NCBI GenBank assembly: GCA_943329845.2
Contig: CALQFM020000002.1
Coordinates: 1-64,000 of the forward strand
Length of the DNA stretch: 64,000 nucleotides
DNA from: Candidatus Kuenenia stuttgartensis
GTDB taxonomy: Bacteria; Pseudomonadota; Alphaproteobacteria; SMXS01
Direction: 5' to 3'
Shown: positions 51,959-61,032 of the stretch, piece after piece
How the letters are laid out: each line of letters opens with the position of its first letter
How positions within the stretch are numbered: the stretch's first letter is position 1
Program-made: the position numbers and the translations under genes
The notes under the pieces: generated by a model
Told to the model about the DNA's origin: nothing
What the model saw: the letters and a program-made list of their open reading frames with translations, nothing else
Database searches by the model: none

Positions 51959-53302
51959 ATGACGGAAATCATCACCCACCCCCTCGCCATCGACGGCAAG
52001 GATCCGCGCAACGCGCGGGGCGACCGGATCTCACAGGACCGCTACTACTCGCGCGAGTGGATGCAGCGGGAATGGGATCATCTGTGGACGAAAATCTGGC
52101 ACATCGCCGGCCGCGAGAACGAGTTGCCGGATCCCGGCGACTACATCGTCCACGACTTCATGCACGAGTCGGTGATCATCGCCCGCCAGCCCGACGGCAG
52201 CCTGAAGGGCTTCTACAACGCCTGCGGCCACCGAGCCCAGAAGCTGGTGCACACCAACGGCTCGCAGGATAGCTGGACCTGTCCCTATCACGGCTGGGTC
52301 TGGAGCACGGATGGCGGCCTGCTCGACGCGTGCGACCGCGACGATTTCCCGCAGGGCGATCCCGTCGGCAAGGTCCGGCTGATAGACGTGCGCGTCGACA
52401 CCTGGGGCGGCTTCGTCTGGTACACCATGGACAACGAGGCACCGCCGCTGCTGAAGTACCTGGAGCCCATCCCAGACATCCACAGGAACTTCCCGCTGGA
52501 AAAGCTGGTGCGCGTCCTCCGGGTCCGCGTCGAGCTTCCGTGCAACTGGAAATTCTCGTCGGACAATTTCAACGAGTCCTACCACACCCGCACCGCCCAT
52601 CCGCAGGTGCCGCCGATCATCGACCAGGACCACTTCACCTCGCGCTACGAGATCTTCCCCAACGGCCACGCCCGCATCATCCAGATGGGCCGGCCATCGC
52701 TGCGCGACCGGCTGCCCGATGGCGTGCCGCACCCGTTCGACGACCAGCTCCGCGCCTGGGACATCGATCCGGCCCGCTACGCGACCTTCGAGGACAAGGC
52801 CATCCAGGGATGGGTCGACCTCAAGGAGGCCAAGCGCAAGCTCGGGCCGGAACGCGGCTACGACCATTTCGCCCGGCTGACCGACGAAGAAATGACCGAG
52901 AGCCCGTTTGGCGTGGTGTTTCCCAACATCGCCTTCGGCGCCAATGCCGAAGGCATGGGCTTCTTCCGCTGGGAGCCGCATCCGGACGACCCGGAGAAGT
53001 GCTATTTCGACCTTTGGGAGTTCGCCTATCCGGCGAAGAACCACTACCGCGGCCGCCTCACCCAGACCACGCTGGAGATGAAGGAGGCCGAGCTCGACTG
53101 CCGCGTCTACACCGGCCCGGAAGCTGTCGCGGACCTGAGCGACCGCGTGGTGTTCCAGGACTGGGGCCTGGCGCCCGGCCAGCAGGCCGGCTGGCGCTCG
53201 CGCGGCTATCAGGAGCCGTACCTGGCCGCGCAGGAAACCCGCGTCCGCCGCTTCCATGAGGTGCTGCACGACTACCTCGAGGGTAAACCCCCGGGACGCT
53301 GA
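51959..53302 (+). CDS. Rieske non-haem iron oxygenase, alpha subunit
   Basis: A 447-aa oxygenase with CGHRAQKLV/CPYHGWVWS Rieske ligands and iron ligands in DNFNESYHTRTAHPQ. The CGGGAGACGGAC site before the ATG supports the start. It follows the NTF2-like gene, which could be its small subunit, and is followed by an enoyl-CoA hydratase gene 133 bp later, so the three are a plausible catabolic operon with the divergent Rieske at 50076. Confidence 0.92.
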   Translation: MTEIITHPLAIDGKDPRNARGDRISQDRYYSREWMQREWDHLWTKIWHIAGRENELPDPGDYIVHDFMHESVIIARQPDGSLKGFYNACGHRAQKLVHTNGSQDSWTCPYHGWVWSTDGGLLDACDRDDFPQGDPVGKVRLIDVRVDTWGGFVWYTMDNEAPPLLKYLEPIPDIHRNFPLEKLVRVLRVRVELPCNWKFSSDNFNESYHTRTAHPQVPPIIDQDHFTSRYEIFPNGHARIIQMGRPSLRDRLPDGVPHPFDDQLRAWDIDPARYATFEDKAIQGWVDLKEAKRKLGPERGYDHFARLTDEEMTESPFGVVFPNIAFGANAEGMGFFRWEPHPDDPEKCYFDLWEFAYPAKNHYRGRLTQTTLEMKEAELDCRVYTGPEAVADLSDRVVFQDWGLAPGQQAGWRSRGYQEPYLAAQETRVRRFHEVLHDYLEGKPPGR

Positions 53303-53435
53303 TCCCGGCGCTTTGGCGCCGCAAAGCATGGCGGGCATTCTTCACGCGCGCTTGAATGCCGTCTCCTCCTGTGGGAGACGGTAGCGGGAAGGATGTACCG
53401 CGATGCGAAGCGGCACAGGGAGCAGGAACGAGACC

Positions 53436-54290
53436 ATGCAGGAATTCGAGACCACCACCTACGAGATCGTGGCGCCGGGCGTGGCGCGGATCATGATGAA
53501 CCGCCCGGCCATCCGGAACGCGCAGAACGTCCAGATGACTTACGACCTCAACGAATGCTTCAACCTGGCGGCACGCGACGAGGCGGTGAAGGTGGTGATC
53601 CTGGGCGGCGCCGATCCGCATTTTTCATCGGGCCACGACCTGTCCGGCTTCGGTGGCAAGGTGCCCGGGCGCGACTTCGAGCTGGTCGGCACCTGGGGCA
53701 TGCTGTCCGAGTGGAACATCCACAACCACTATTCCTTCGAGAAGGAAGTGTTCGTGGAGATGTGCCGCCGCTGGCGGGACTTTCCCAAGCCGACCATCGC
53801 CATGGTGCAGGGCAAGTGCATCGCCGGCGGCCTGATGCTGGCCTGGGTGTGCGACATCATCATCGCCAGCGACGACGCGAGCTTCGTCGATCCTGTCGTC
53901 GCCATGGGCGTCTGCGGCGTGGAATACTTCGCCCACCCCTACGAACTGGGCATCCGCAAGGCCAAGGAACTGCTGTTCACCGCTGACTGGTGGAGCGCCG
54001 AGGAAGCACACCGCCTCGGCATGGTCAACCTCGTGGTGCCGCGCGCCGAGTTGCAGGACTTCAGCCTCGCCATGGCGAACCGCATCGCCGAGAAACCGGC
54101 CTTCGCGCTGAAGCTCACCAAGCAGGCGGTGAACGTCGCCCAGGACAACATGGGCAAGCGCGCGACCCAGGACACGGTCTTTGCCTTGCACCACCTGTCA
54201 CACGCCCACGGCAGCGAGATGCAGCGCAAAAGCGGCGAGCAGCAGAACTTCCGCGCAACGATGAAGAGCAAGATCGCCACCGGCTCCTGA
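53436..54290 (+). CDS. Enoyl-CoA hydratase/isomerase family protein
   Basis: A 284-aa crotonase-fold protein. The oxyanion-hole segments are HFSSGHDLSGF and GKCIAGGLMLAWVCD, and ARIMMNRPAIRNAQ is the typical N-terminal strand. The catalytic Glu positions of classical crotonase are not obvious (DPVVAMGV), so it may be an isomerase or another crotonase-type enzyme. GGGAGCAGGAACGAG precedes ATG 53436. It converges with the P450 at 54294 with a 3-bp gap. Confidence 0.88.
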   Translation: MQEFETTTYEIVAPGVARIMMNRPAIRNAQNVQMTYDLNECFNLAARDEAVKVVILGGADPHFSSGHDLSGFGGKVPGRDFELVGTWGMLSEWNIHNHYSFEKEVFVEMCRRWRDFPKPTIAMVQGKCIAGGLMLAWVCDIIIASDDASFVDPVVAMGVCGVEYFAHPYELGIRKAKELLFTADWWSAEEAHRLGMVNLVVPRAELQDFSLAMANRIAEKPAFALKLTKQAVNVAQDNMGKRATQDTVFALHHLSHAHGSEMQRKSGEQQNFRATMKSKIATGS

Positions 54291-54293
54291 GCG

Positions 54294-55541
54294 TCAGGCG
54301 ACCTTCCGGAACTCCATCGGCAGGGTAATGATCGTCCGCTGCAGCAGGCTGGGCAGGTAGGTCACGCCCTCGAATCCGGCCGGATAGCGGAAATCCTGCA
54401 TCCGCTCGATGATCGCCGAGAACGACGCCGACATCTCCACCCGCGCCAGCGTCGCGCCCAGGCAGTGATGGATGCCCGACCCGAACGTCACATGAGCGCC
54501 GGCGTTCTTGCGCTGCAGGTCGATGTCCCCGGCGTTGGGGAACATGGCCTCATCCCGGTTGCCGGCCGCCCAGCGCATGTTGATCGGCGTCCCCTTGGGC
54601 AGCGGCACGCCGCCGAGTACGACGTCCTTCGTGGTGACGCGGTATAGACCCTGGATCGGCGTTTCCAGCCGCAGTACTTCCTCGACGAAGTTCTTCATCA
54701 GCGCCGGGCTGGCGCGAAGTTCCGCCACCACGTCCGGACGGTCGAGCATGATCTTCATGCCGGCGCCGATGGCGCTGGTCGTGGTCTCGTTGCCGCCGAC
54801 AAGGATCTCACCCAGCATGGACAGGATCTCGGCGTCGTCCAGGTACCGGCCTTCCGGCAGCTTTGTGAAAATAAGTCCCGAAATGATGTCGTCCTCCGGC
54901 GCCGCGCGGCGCTTGTCGACGATGGACTTCAGGTAGTGCTGCGACGTCAGCAGCAGCTTGGCCGCCTCGTAGTCCTGGTCGTCGGTCAGCATGTTGGAGA
55001 TGCGCGACATGGACGCGTCCGACCATTCCTTGAACAGGTGGATGTCCTCGCGTGGCACGCCGATCTGCCCGGCGATGACGATGCACGGCAGCGGAAACGC
55101 GAACTCGCGCATGAACTCGCACTCACCCCGGTCCACGAACGCATCGATCAGGTCCTGGGCGATGCGGTCGATGTCCGGCGTCATCTTCTTGATGCGCGAC
55201 GAGGCGAAAACCGCGTCGACCAGCGACCGCTTGGACTTGTGGATCGGATCGTCCATGCGTGACAGCGACGGATACTGCTTGAAACCCTGCTCGCGCAGCA
55301 GCGCCTCGCTCCTTGCCGGCACCCCGCCCGGCCGCAGCGCGATCCAGTCCAGGTCGCTGGAATAGGTGACGGGATCGCGCACGATCTCGCGCAGCAGGTC
55401 GTAGCCGGTGACCATCACCATGCCGGTGTTCGGATCACGGTAGACCGGCGCGTTCTGTAGCAGCCAGTTATAGGCCTGGTACGGGCATTGCTGCACGTCC
55501 CGGTCCATCAGGTTGAAGGGCATGGTCTGCTGCGTGTTCAT
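54294..55541 (-). CDS. Cytochrome P450
   Basis: A 415-aa P450. The I-helix carries GGNETTTSA, the ExxR is EEVLRLETP, and the haem loop is FGSGIHHCLGATLAR. The start 55541 follows GGGGAG; the track start 55547 would be TTG. It is on the minus strand upstream of nothing co-directional except the MFS gene, so a P450-transporter pair is possible. As with the others, no ferredoxin partner is adjacent. Confidence 0.93.
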   Translation of the reverse strand: MNTQQTMPFNLMDRDVQQCPYQAYNWLLQNAPVYRDPNTGMVMVTGYDLLREIVRDPVTYSSDLDWIALRPGGVPARSEALLREQGFKQYPSLSRMDDPIHKSKRSLVDAVFASSRIKKMTPDIDRIAQDLIDAFVDRGECEFMREFAFPLPCIVIAGQIGVPREDIHLFKEWSDASMSRISNMLTDDQDYEAAKLLLTSQHYLKSIVDKRRAAPEDDIISGLIFTKLPEGRYLDDAEILSMLGEILVGGNETTTSAIGAGMKIMLDRPDVVAELRASPALMKNFVEEVLRLETPIQGLYRVTTKDVVLGGVPLPKGTPINMRWAAGNRDEAMFPNAGDIDLQRKNAGAHVTFGSGIHHCLGATLARVEMSASFSAIIERMQDFRYPAGFEGVTYLPSLLQRTIITLPMEFRKVA

Positions 55542-55615
55542 GAACAACTCTCCCCGAGATTCACGGGAGCATGATAGCGCGGCGGCGGTCCCGCACTACT
55601 GTTAACTTGGCGAGG

Positions 55616-56971
55616 TCAGGCCCCGGCCGCCTCGGTCTCTTCCAGGCTCTTGCGGTACTTCTTCATGCCCAGGAACATCAGCACCACCACCACCGGCGGA
55701 AACACGCAATTTACCACCGCAAGCGACAGGTTGAGTTGGCTGTCGTCGCCGAACACGTGGGTGGTCAGGAAGCCCACGGTCGTCGCGCCCAGCGTGATGC
55801 CCACGATGTTGCTGACGAACAGGTAGAACGACGAGATCTTGGCACGCATCTGGTTCGGCGTGATCGACATCATGGCGGCCCCGCTCAGGCCCGACGGCAC
55901 GCCGCCGAGGAACTGCCACGCCGCCAGGAAGCCCGCCGCCCACCAGCCGTCCGGCGCCCACAGGAACATGCATGCGGCGATCGGCGCCGCCGGGATCGTG
56001 CAGATCAGCGTGGCCCGGAACGGCCCGTCGCGGTAGCCGCGCCGGTCAAGCCAGCTCGCGAACCATCCACCGAAAAACGCGCCACTGGTGCCGAAGATCA
56101 GCACCACGATGCCGTACACGTAGCCGGACTTGGGCGCGTCCCAGCCGAAGCTGCGCGAGAAGAACGCCACCATCCAGGCGAAATTGCCGTAGGCCACCAG
56201 CACCAGCAGGCTGTAGCTGGCGAACAGGGTGAAGAACGTGCCCCGGTGTTCCTTCACGAAGCGCACGAACTCGGCCATCTGCTGCTTGCCGCCTGTCGCG
56301 GCCGTCGCGGTCCGGCCGCGCCGCAACGGCTCGCGCACCGTCAGCATCAGCAGCGCCAGCAGCAGGCCCGGCACGGCCGCGGCGAAGAACGCCAGATGCC
56401 ACGGCGCCATCTCGCCCAGCGGTCCCAGGGTGATCGTGCCCATCCCGCGCAGAACCGAGATCAGCGCGCCGCCGAGCACCATGGCGATGCCGACGCCCAT
56501 CAAATTCCCCATAGTGAACACCGCCATGGCCATGGCCAGTTTGTGCTTGGGGAAATAGTCGCTGATGATCGAGTAGGCCGACGGCCCCAGCGTCGCCTCG
56601 CCCACGCCCACGCCGATGCGTGCCACGAACAGGTGCCAGAAGTTGCCGGCCAGGCCGCACGCCGCGGTCGCCATGCTCCAGAAGGTCACGCCCGCCACGA
56701 TGATATTGCGCCGGCTGCGGGTGTCGGCAAGCAGCGCGATCGGCACCGACATCAGCGCGTAGAAGATGCCGAAGGGCGGCCCCTGCAGCATGCCGATCTC
56801 GAAATCGGAAAGGCCCAGATCGGCTTTGATGTCGGCCACCAGCAGCGCGATGATCTGCCGGTCGAGGAACGATACCACCGCGCCGAAGAACAGGATGATC
56901 ACCACATACCAGGCATAGGTCTGGTTCGGCCACGGCGCTTCTGCCGTCGGTGCCCTTGCCTGCTCTTGCAT
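55616..56971 (-). CDS. MFS transporter (spinster/sugar-phosphate-type)
   Basis: A 451-aa membrane protein with 12 predicted helices. It starts MQEQARAPTAEAPW, with ILFFGAVVSFLDRQIIALLV as TM1, motif-A-like segment LADTRSRRNIIVAG between TM2 and TM3, and a second-half repeat starting at FFTLFASYSLLVLVAYGNF. GGGG about 10 bases upstream supports the ATG at 56971. It is upstream of the P450 with a 74-bp gap. It may import or export a lipid, steroid or phenolic compound; substrate is not predictable. Confidence 0.88.
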   Translation of the reverse strand: MQEQARAPTAEAPWPNQTYAWYVVIILFFGAVVSFLDRQIIALLVADIKADLGLSDFEIGMLQGPPFGIFYALMSVPIALLADTRSRRNIIVAGVTFWSMATAACGLAGNFWHLFVARIGVGVGEATLGPSAYSIISDYFPKHKLAMAMAVFTMGNLMGVGIAMVLGGALISVLRGMGTITLGPLGEMAPWHLAFFAAAVPGLLLALLMLTVREPLRRGRTATAATGGKQQMAEFVRFVKEHRGTFFTLFASYSLLVLVAYGNFAWMVAFFSRSFGWDAPKSGYVYGIVVLIFGTSGAFFGGWFASWLDRRGYRDGPFRATLICTIPAAPIAACMFLWAPDGWWAAGFLAAWQFLGGVPSGLSGAAMMSITPNQMRAKISSFYLFVSNIVGITLGATTVGFLTTHVFGDDSQLNLSLAVVNCVFPPVVVVLMFLGMKKYRKSLEETEAAGA

Positions 56972-57073
56972 GAGATGTTTTCCCCGTCGCGGCATCCTTA
57001 AAGGCGCCGCCTGTAACCGTGTCGAAACCCCGCGCCAAACTAGAGCAGGGTCACCGAACCGGCAAGGATGACT

Positions 57074-58069
57074 TTAAGCCTGGAGGCTGATCACCGCGCG
57101 GCCGCGCACCTCGCCCCTGAGTATCTTCTTCGCCAGTCCCGGCACGTCCTCCAGCCTGGCGTCGAAGGTGGTGCTGTCCAGCTTGTTCAAAGGCAGGTCC
57201 GTGCCCAGCCGGCGCCAGGCTTCCTGCCGCGGCGCCATGGGCAGCATCACGGAATCAATGCCGTAGACGGCGATACCGCGCAGCAGGAACGGCAGGATGC
57301 TGGCCGGCAGGGTCATGCCGCCGGCCAGGCCGCACACCGCGGCGGCGCCGGCATATTTCAGCATCGACAGCGCATGGCCGATGGTCGGTCCGGCCACCGT
57401 GTCGACGATGCCGGCGAAGCGCTCGGGCAGCAGCGGCCGGTCCGGCGCCTCGGAGATTTCCTTGCGCTCGATGACGTGGTCCGCGCCCAGGCTCTTCAGG
57501 TACTCGGCCTCCGACAGGCGGCCGGTGGATGCCGTGACCTCGTAGCCGAGCTGCTTGAGGATCGCGATGGCGACGCTGCCGACGCCGCCCGCCGCGCCGG
57601 TCACCAGCACCTCGCCCATCCCGGGCGCGACACCGTGCCTCTCCAGCGCCAATACGCAGAGCATGGACGTGTAGCCCGCGGTGCCGATCGCCGCCGCATG
57701 CCGCGTCGAGATGCTGGCCGGCAATTTCACCAGGTGGTCCGCGCTCACCCGCGCCCGGCTCGCATAACCGCCCCAGAACAACTCGCCCAGGCGGTAGCCG
57801 TTCATGGTCACCTTGTCACCCGGCGCGAACCTCGGGTCATCAGACGACGCCACCGTCCCTGCCAGGTCGATGCCGCCCACATGCGGCCAGGTTTTCACCA
57901 GTCCGCCGCCCGTAGTCAGGATCATCCCGTCCTTGTAGTTCAGGGTGGTGTATTCCACGTCGACGGTGACGTCGCCTTCCGGCAGCGCCGCGTCGTCCAA
58001 CTCCACCACCTCGCTGACAACCTGCTTGTCGTCGTCCAGCCGCGACAGCAGCGCGCGCATCTTCGCCAT
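57074..58069 (-). CDS. Acrylyl-CoA reductase-type MDR oxidoreductase (AcuI/YhdH family)
   Basis: A 331-aa NADPH-dependent reductase. The nucleotide-binding loop is TGAAGGVGSVAIAILKQLG, and the N-terminal RALLSRLDDDKQ plus YTTLNYKDGMILTTGG are typical of the AcuI/YhdH group, which reduces acrylyl-CoA to propionyl-CoA in propionate/DMSP routes. The GGAACAGGCAC site before the ATG at 58069 supports the start. It is on the minus strand with a GntR-type palindrome about 190 bp upstream. A role in side-chain or propionyl-CoA metabolism is inference. Confidence 0.85.
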   Translation of the reverse strand: MAKMRALLSRLDDDKQVVSEVVELDDAALPEGDVTVDVEYTTLNYKDGMILTTGGGLVKTWPHVGGIDLAGTVASSDDPRFAPGDKVTMNGYRLGELFWGGYASRARVSADHLVKLPASISTRHAAAIGTAGYTSMLCVLALERHGVAPGMGEVLVTGAAGGVGSVAIAILKQLGYEVTASTGRLSEAEYLKSLGADHVIERKEISEAPDRPLLPERFAGIVDTVAGPTIGHALSMLKYAGAAAVCGLAGGMTLPASILPFLLRGIAVYGIDSVMLPMAPRQEAWRRLGTDLPLNKLDSTTFDARLEDVPGLAKKILRGEVRGRAVISLQA

Positions 58070-58257
58070 GTGCCTGTTCCTTTCGAATCCCGGTTCGCGG
58101 ACAGGCTGGCGCAGCGCCGCCTCGTTGTCCACGCCGCAGCGCGCTATTCCGCGCATGCCGCATATCCGGCTTCTCAATCACACGTTTGGAATTCAACCCA
58201 AGTTGGGCGACGGCTCCACGGTCAGCCGGACGCTTTTTGTTGCACCGCTACCACCAT

Positions 58258-58269
58258 ATTGCATACAAT
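58258..58269. promoter_or_regulatory. GntR-type palindrome upstream of the acuI-like gene
   Basis: ATTGCATACAAT is one base from the perfect ATTGTATACAAT palindrome bound by several FadR/VanR-type GntR regulators. It is about 190 bp upstream of the gene start. Confidence 0.4.
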
Positions 58270-58351
58270 ACAGCATGCAAACTTCATCGGTTTGCGAGTG
58301 CGTCTCTGACCTCATCATCGGAAACGCACGTCCTTTGCATTACCCAACTTG

Positions 58352-58385
58352 AAGCCCCGCTAGCAGCAAAGAGCGGGGCTTTCTT
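58352..58385. terminator. Hairpin terminator, possibly bidirectional
   Basis: AGCCCCGCT-AGCAGCAAAG-AGCGGGGCT followed by TTCTTCT on the plus strand; on the minus strand it lies 16 bp after the DksA/TraR gene stop with a poorer T-run. Confidence 0.6.
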
Positions 58386-58400
58386 CTGCTTCAAGGGGCG

Positions 58401-58664
58401 TCACCTGAGCTGGCTGTCCTTGCTGCCGCGCCGGTTGAACCCCTGGTTCACCGGCTGCTTGTCGCGGGTCGACTGGCACTGCACGCACGTTTTCACGCCC
58501 GGCAATGCCTGCCGCCGCTTTTCGGGGATCTCGTCGCCGCACTCGATGCAATGGGTTTCGCTCTCGCCGGTCGGCAGGCGCGACCGTGCGTGCAGCAGGC
58601 CGTCCTTCACCGTGTCGTCGATCTGATCCTGCACCGCTCCGTCGCGAGCCCAACCGGTAGCCAT
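58401..58664 (-). CDS. DksA/TraR C4-type zinc-finger protein
   Basis: An 87-aa TraR-like protein. The zinc finger is CIECGDEIPEKRRQALPGVKTCVQC, and the N-terminal helix (QDQIDDTVKDGLLHARSRL) is the short coiled-coil of this family. TraR-type proteins bind the RNA polymerase secondary channel and alter transcription initiation, often with phage or plasmid origin. The start at 58664 is based on CAGGA. The longer ORF to 58784 overlaps the flavin-reductase downstream end without homologous N-terminal sequence. Confidence 0.82.
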   Translation of the reverse strand: MATGWARDGAVQDQIDDTVKDGLLHARSRLPTGESETHCIECGDEIPEKRRQALPGVKTCVQCQSTRDKQPVNQGFNRRGSKDSQLR

Positions 58665-58823
58665 GTTCCTGTCCCGTGGTTCGAGTGTTCTCGTCAGATA
58701 GGCATCTCCCGGAAACTTTCCACAATCGCCCGCTCGGTTGACTGACCGTTCCGCATTGGCAATCGACGGTGTCCTGAAGGTCAATCCCGACCTGCCGCGC
58801 TACGCCCTGGAGAAATTAGGGCG

Positions 58824-59456
58824 CTAGGACTTGTCCTCGGAGAAGGCGTTGCCCCACGGGTTCCGCGTGCCATGGATCGGCGTGCGGTTGAAGGTTTCGC
58901 CCAGCCTGGCGTAGTTGCCGCCCTGAAGCACACAGATCGGGTCGAGTGCCAGGGTGTTGACGCGGAAGTTCTCAACCAGGTCGTCCTGGATGTGGAACAC
59001 CACGATCTCCCCGACGACGAAGTTCGTCCCGAAATCCCCGTGCAGATGGATCGTGTGCAGGCGGCATTCCATCTGCACCGGTGCCTTGGCGATACGCGGC
59101 GTCGAAATGGCAACGCTGGGAACCGTGTCGAGACCCAGTTCGGAAACCTCGCTGATCTCCGGCGGATACTCGCCCGAACTCCCATGCACCGCGTCCAGAA
59201 GGGACAGGTCGGCGATGTTCACGACGAACTCCCCGCTGGTTCTCACGTTCTGGGCGGTGTCCTTCTTGGGGCCGACGGTGAAGCCCACCATCGGCGGTTG
59301 CGGGGAAACCAGCGTGAAGGCGCTGAACGGCGCCAGGTTGACATCGCCCGTTGGCGTCAGCGTCGTGACCCAGGCGACGGGACGCGGCACGATCACGCCG
59401 GTCAGCAGCCGGTAGGCCTCCCTGGTCGAGAGTTCGCTAGTACGGAATTCCATCAT
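58824..59456 (-). CDS. Flavin reductase family protein
   Basis: A 210-aa FMN-binding split-barrel protein. TGVIVPRPVAWVTTL and NLAPFSAFTLVSPQPPMVGF (FMN-binding loop) are diagnostic, followed by QNVRTSGEFVVNIAD. Such proteins reduce FMN/FAD for partner monooxygenases or act as NADPH-FMN reductases. GGGG six bases upstream supports ATG 59456. It is divergent from the P450 at 59565 by 108 bp, but P450s normally use a ferredoxin, so partnership is not certain. Confidence 0.9.
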   Translation of the reverse strand: MMEFRTSELSTREAYRLLTGVIVPRPVAWVTTLTPTGDVNLAPFSAFTLVSPQPPMVGFTVGPKKDTAQNVRTSGEFVVNIADLSLLDAVHGSSGEYPPEISEVSELGLDTVPSVAISTPRIAKAPVQMECRLHTIHLHGDFGTNFVVGEIVVFHIQDDLVENFRVNTLALDPICVLQGGNYARLGETFNRTPIHGTRNPWGNAFSEDKS

Positions 59457-59564
59457 CGTCGTCCCCGGTTTCGGCGCATCGGGACGCATGATGCGCTCTG
59501 CCATTGGTGCTGCCAAGCGCGGCGCGGCACTCTATAGTGACCACTTGACCAAGGAGCAGACCCC

Positions 59565-60833
59565 ATGTCGCAGTGCCCGTTTTCCAAGCCCCAGGACATC
59601 AACTTCATGGATCCGGTGGTCCAGGAGAACTGGTTCGAGGCCTACCGCATCCTCCACAAGGACGCGCCCGTCTACCATATGGCCGACCTGGATATGTACA
59701 TCGTCACCAAGTACGACGACTTGGACAAGGTGCTGAAGGACCCGGTCGGTTTCCCCAATGATTATTCGGCCGAGGCGCAGGAGACGCTCATCCAGCACCC
59801 CGAGGCGCAGCAGCTCTACCACACGGAAGGCTGGCCCCGGCTGATGCCGCTGTCGACCAACCTGCCCGAGCACCGCTCGTTCCGCGCCCTGATCGACGGC
59901 TATTTCACCGCCAGCGCGGTGAAGAAGCGCGAGGCGCTGGTACAGGCCCGCATCGACGAATTGATCGACAGCTGGATCGACAAGGGCGAGATCGAATTCA
60001 TCAAGGAGTTCGCCGAACCGCTGCCCATGGCGATCATCGCCGAAGCGCTCGGCTTCCCGCGCGTCGACCTGCCCAGCCTGAAGCGCTGGTCCGCCGCCTG
60101 GGTGAAGCCATGGTCGCGAGGCCTGACGCTGGACGAGGAGAAGGAGTGCGTCCGCACCCACATCGAGTTCCAGCATTACATCCACGAGACGGCGCAGAAG
60201 AAGCGCGCCAACCCCACCGACGACGTCATCAGCCACCTCGCCACCGCCGACTATGACGACCCGCTCACCGGCGAGACGCGCAAGCTGACCGACGCAGAAG
60301 TGATCGGCATCAGCGATCACCTGCTGACCGGCGGCAACGAGACCACGACCTTTGCGCTGGCCAGCGGCCTGTGGCTGCTGTTCCGCTATCCGGATGTTTA
60401 CGCCGAACTGAAGGCCGACCGCTCCAAGGTCCGCGTCTTCGTCGAGGAGGCGCTGCGCGTCGAATCCCCGACCCAGGGCCTGATGCGGATCGCCGCCGAG
60501 GACACCACATTGCGCGGCGTCGACATTCCCAAGGGCGCCATCGTCCATGTCCGCTACGGCGCCGGCAACCGCGACCCCGAACGCTACCCGGACCCGGACC
60601 GCCCGGATCTCGACCGCCGCGCGTCGGCAGCCCATCTGGCGTTCGGCATCGGCGAGCACATCTGCCCCGGCGCGGCGCTCAGCCGCTTCGAGCAGAACCT
60701 GGCGTGGAACTCCCTGCTCGACCGGATCGAGAACATCCGGCCGGTTCCCGAGAAGGACGACTACACCCACATCCCCGGTTTCTGGCTCCGCGCCCTGAAG
60801 CAGATCCATGTGAAATTCGATCCGGTCAGGTAG
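59565..60833 (+). CDS. Cytochrome P450
   Basis: A 422-aa class I P450. The I-helix is GGNETTTFA, the ExxR is EEALRVESPTQ, and the haem loop is FGIGEHICPGAALSRFE. AAGGAGCAGACCCC precedes the ATG. The N-terminal 25 residues are soluble. Unlike the two minus-strand P450s it has IleCys and an acidic residue in the haem loop, so it is not a close duplicate. It is upstream of, and co-directional with, the Rieske gene at 61033. Confidence 0.94.
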   Translation: MSQCPFSKPQDINFMDPVVQENWFEAYRILHKDAPVYHMADLDMYIVTKYDDLDKVLKDPVGFPNDYSAEAQETLIQHPEAQQLYHTEGWPRLMPLSTNLPEHRSFRALIDGYFTASAVKKREALVQARIDELIDSWIDKGEIEFIKEFAEPLPMAIIAEALGFPRVDLPSLKRWSAAWVKPWSRGLTLDEEKECVRTHIEFQHYIHETAQKKRANPTDDVISHLATADYDDPLTGETRKLTDAEVIGISDHLLTGGNETTTFALASGLWLLFRYPDVYAELKADRSKVRVFVEEALRVESPTQGLMRIAAEDTTLRGVDIPKGAIVHVRYGAGNRDPERYPDPDRPDLDRRASAAHLAFGIGEHICPGAALSRFEQNLAWNSLLDRIENIRPVPEKDDYTHIPGFWLRALKQIHVKFDPVR

Positions 60834-61032
60834 CGGGCCTGTCACAGCGCGAGACTGGCCAGCCGGTTGCCAACCTTCCGGCGGCCTGACGTCAGCCGGG
60901 GTTGTCCGGATAGCTCGGCAGCACCGGATTGCTGTCGCTGGATAAGCCAAAATTGTCGTCGCATATCAAGATCGCCGGCACCGTTCGTCTCTAGTTTGTC
61001 CCTCAATGGACCGGCCTGACTGGAGAACGCCC

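Larger units (their letters stand above)
58070..58400. other. Intergenic region with regulatory motif and terminator, no gene
   Basis: Contains the ATTGCATACAAT palindrome (58258-58269) and a hairpin near 58350-58380. Short shadow ORFs only. Confidence 0.5.
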
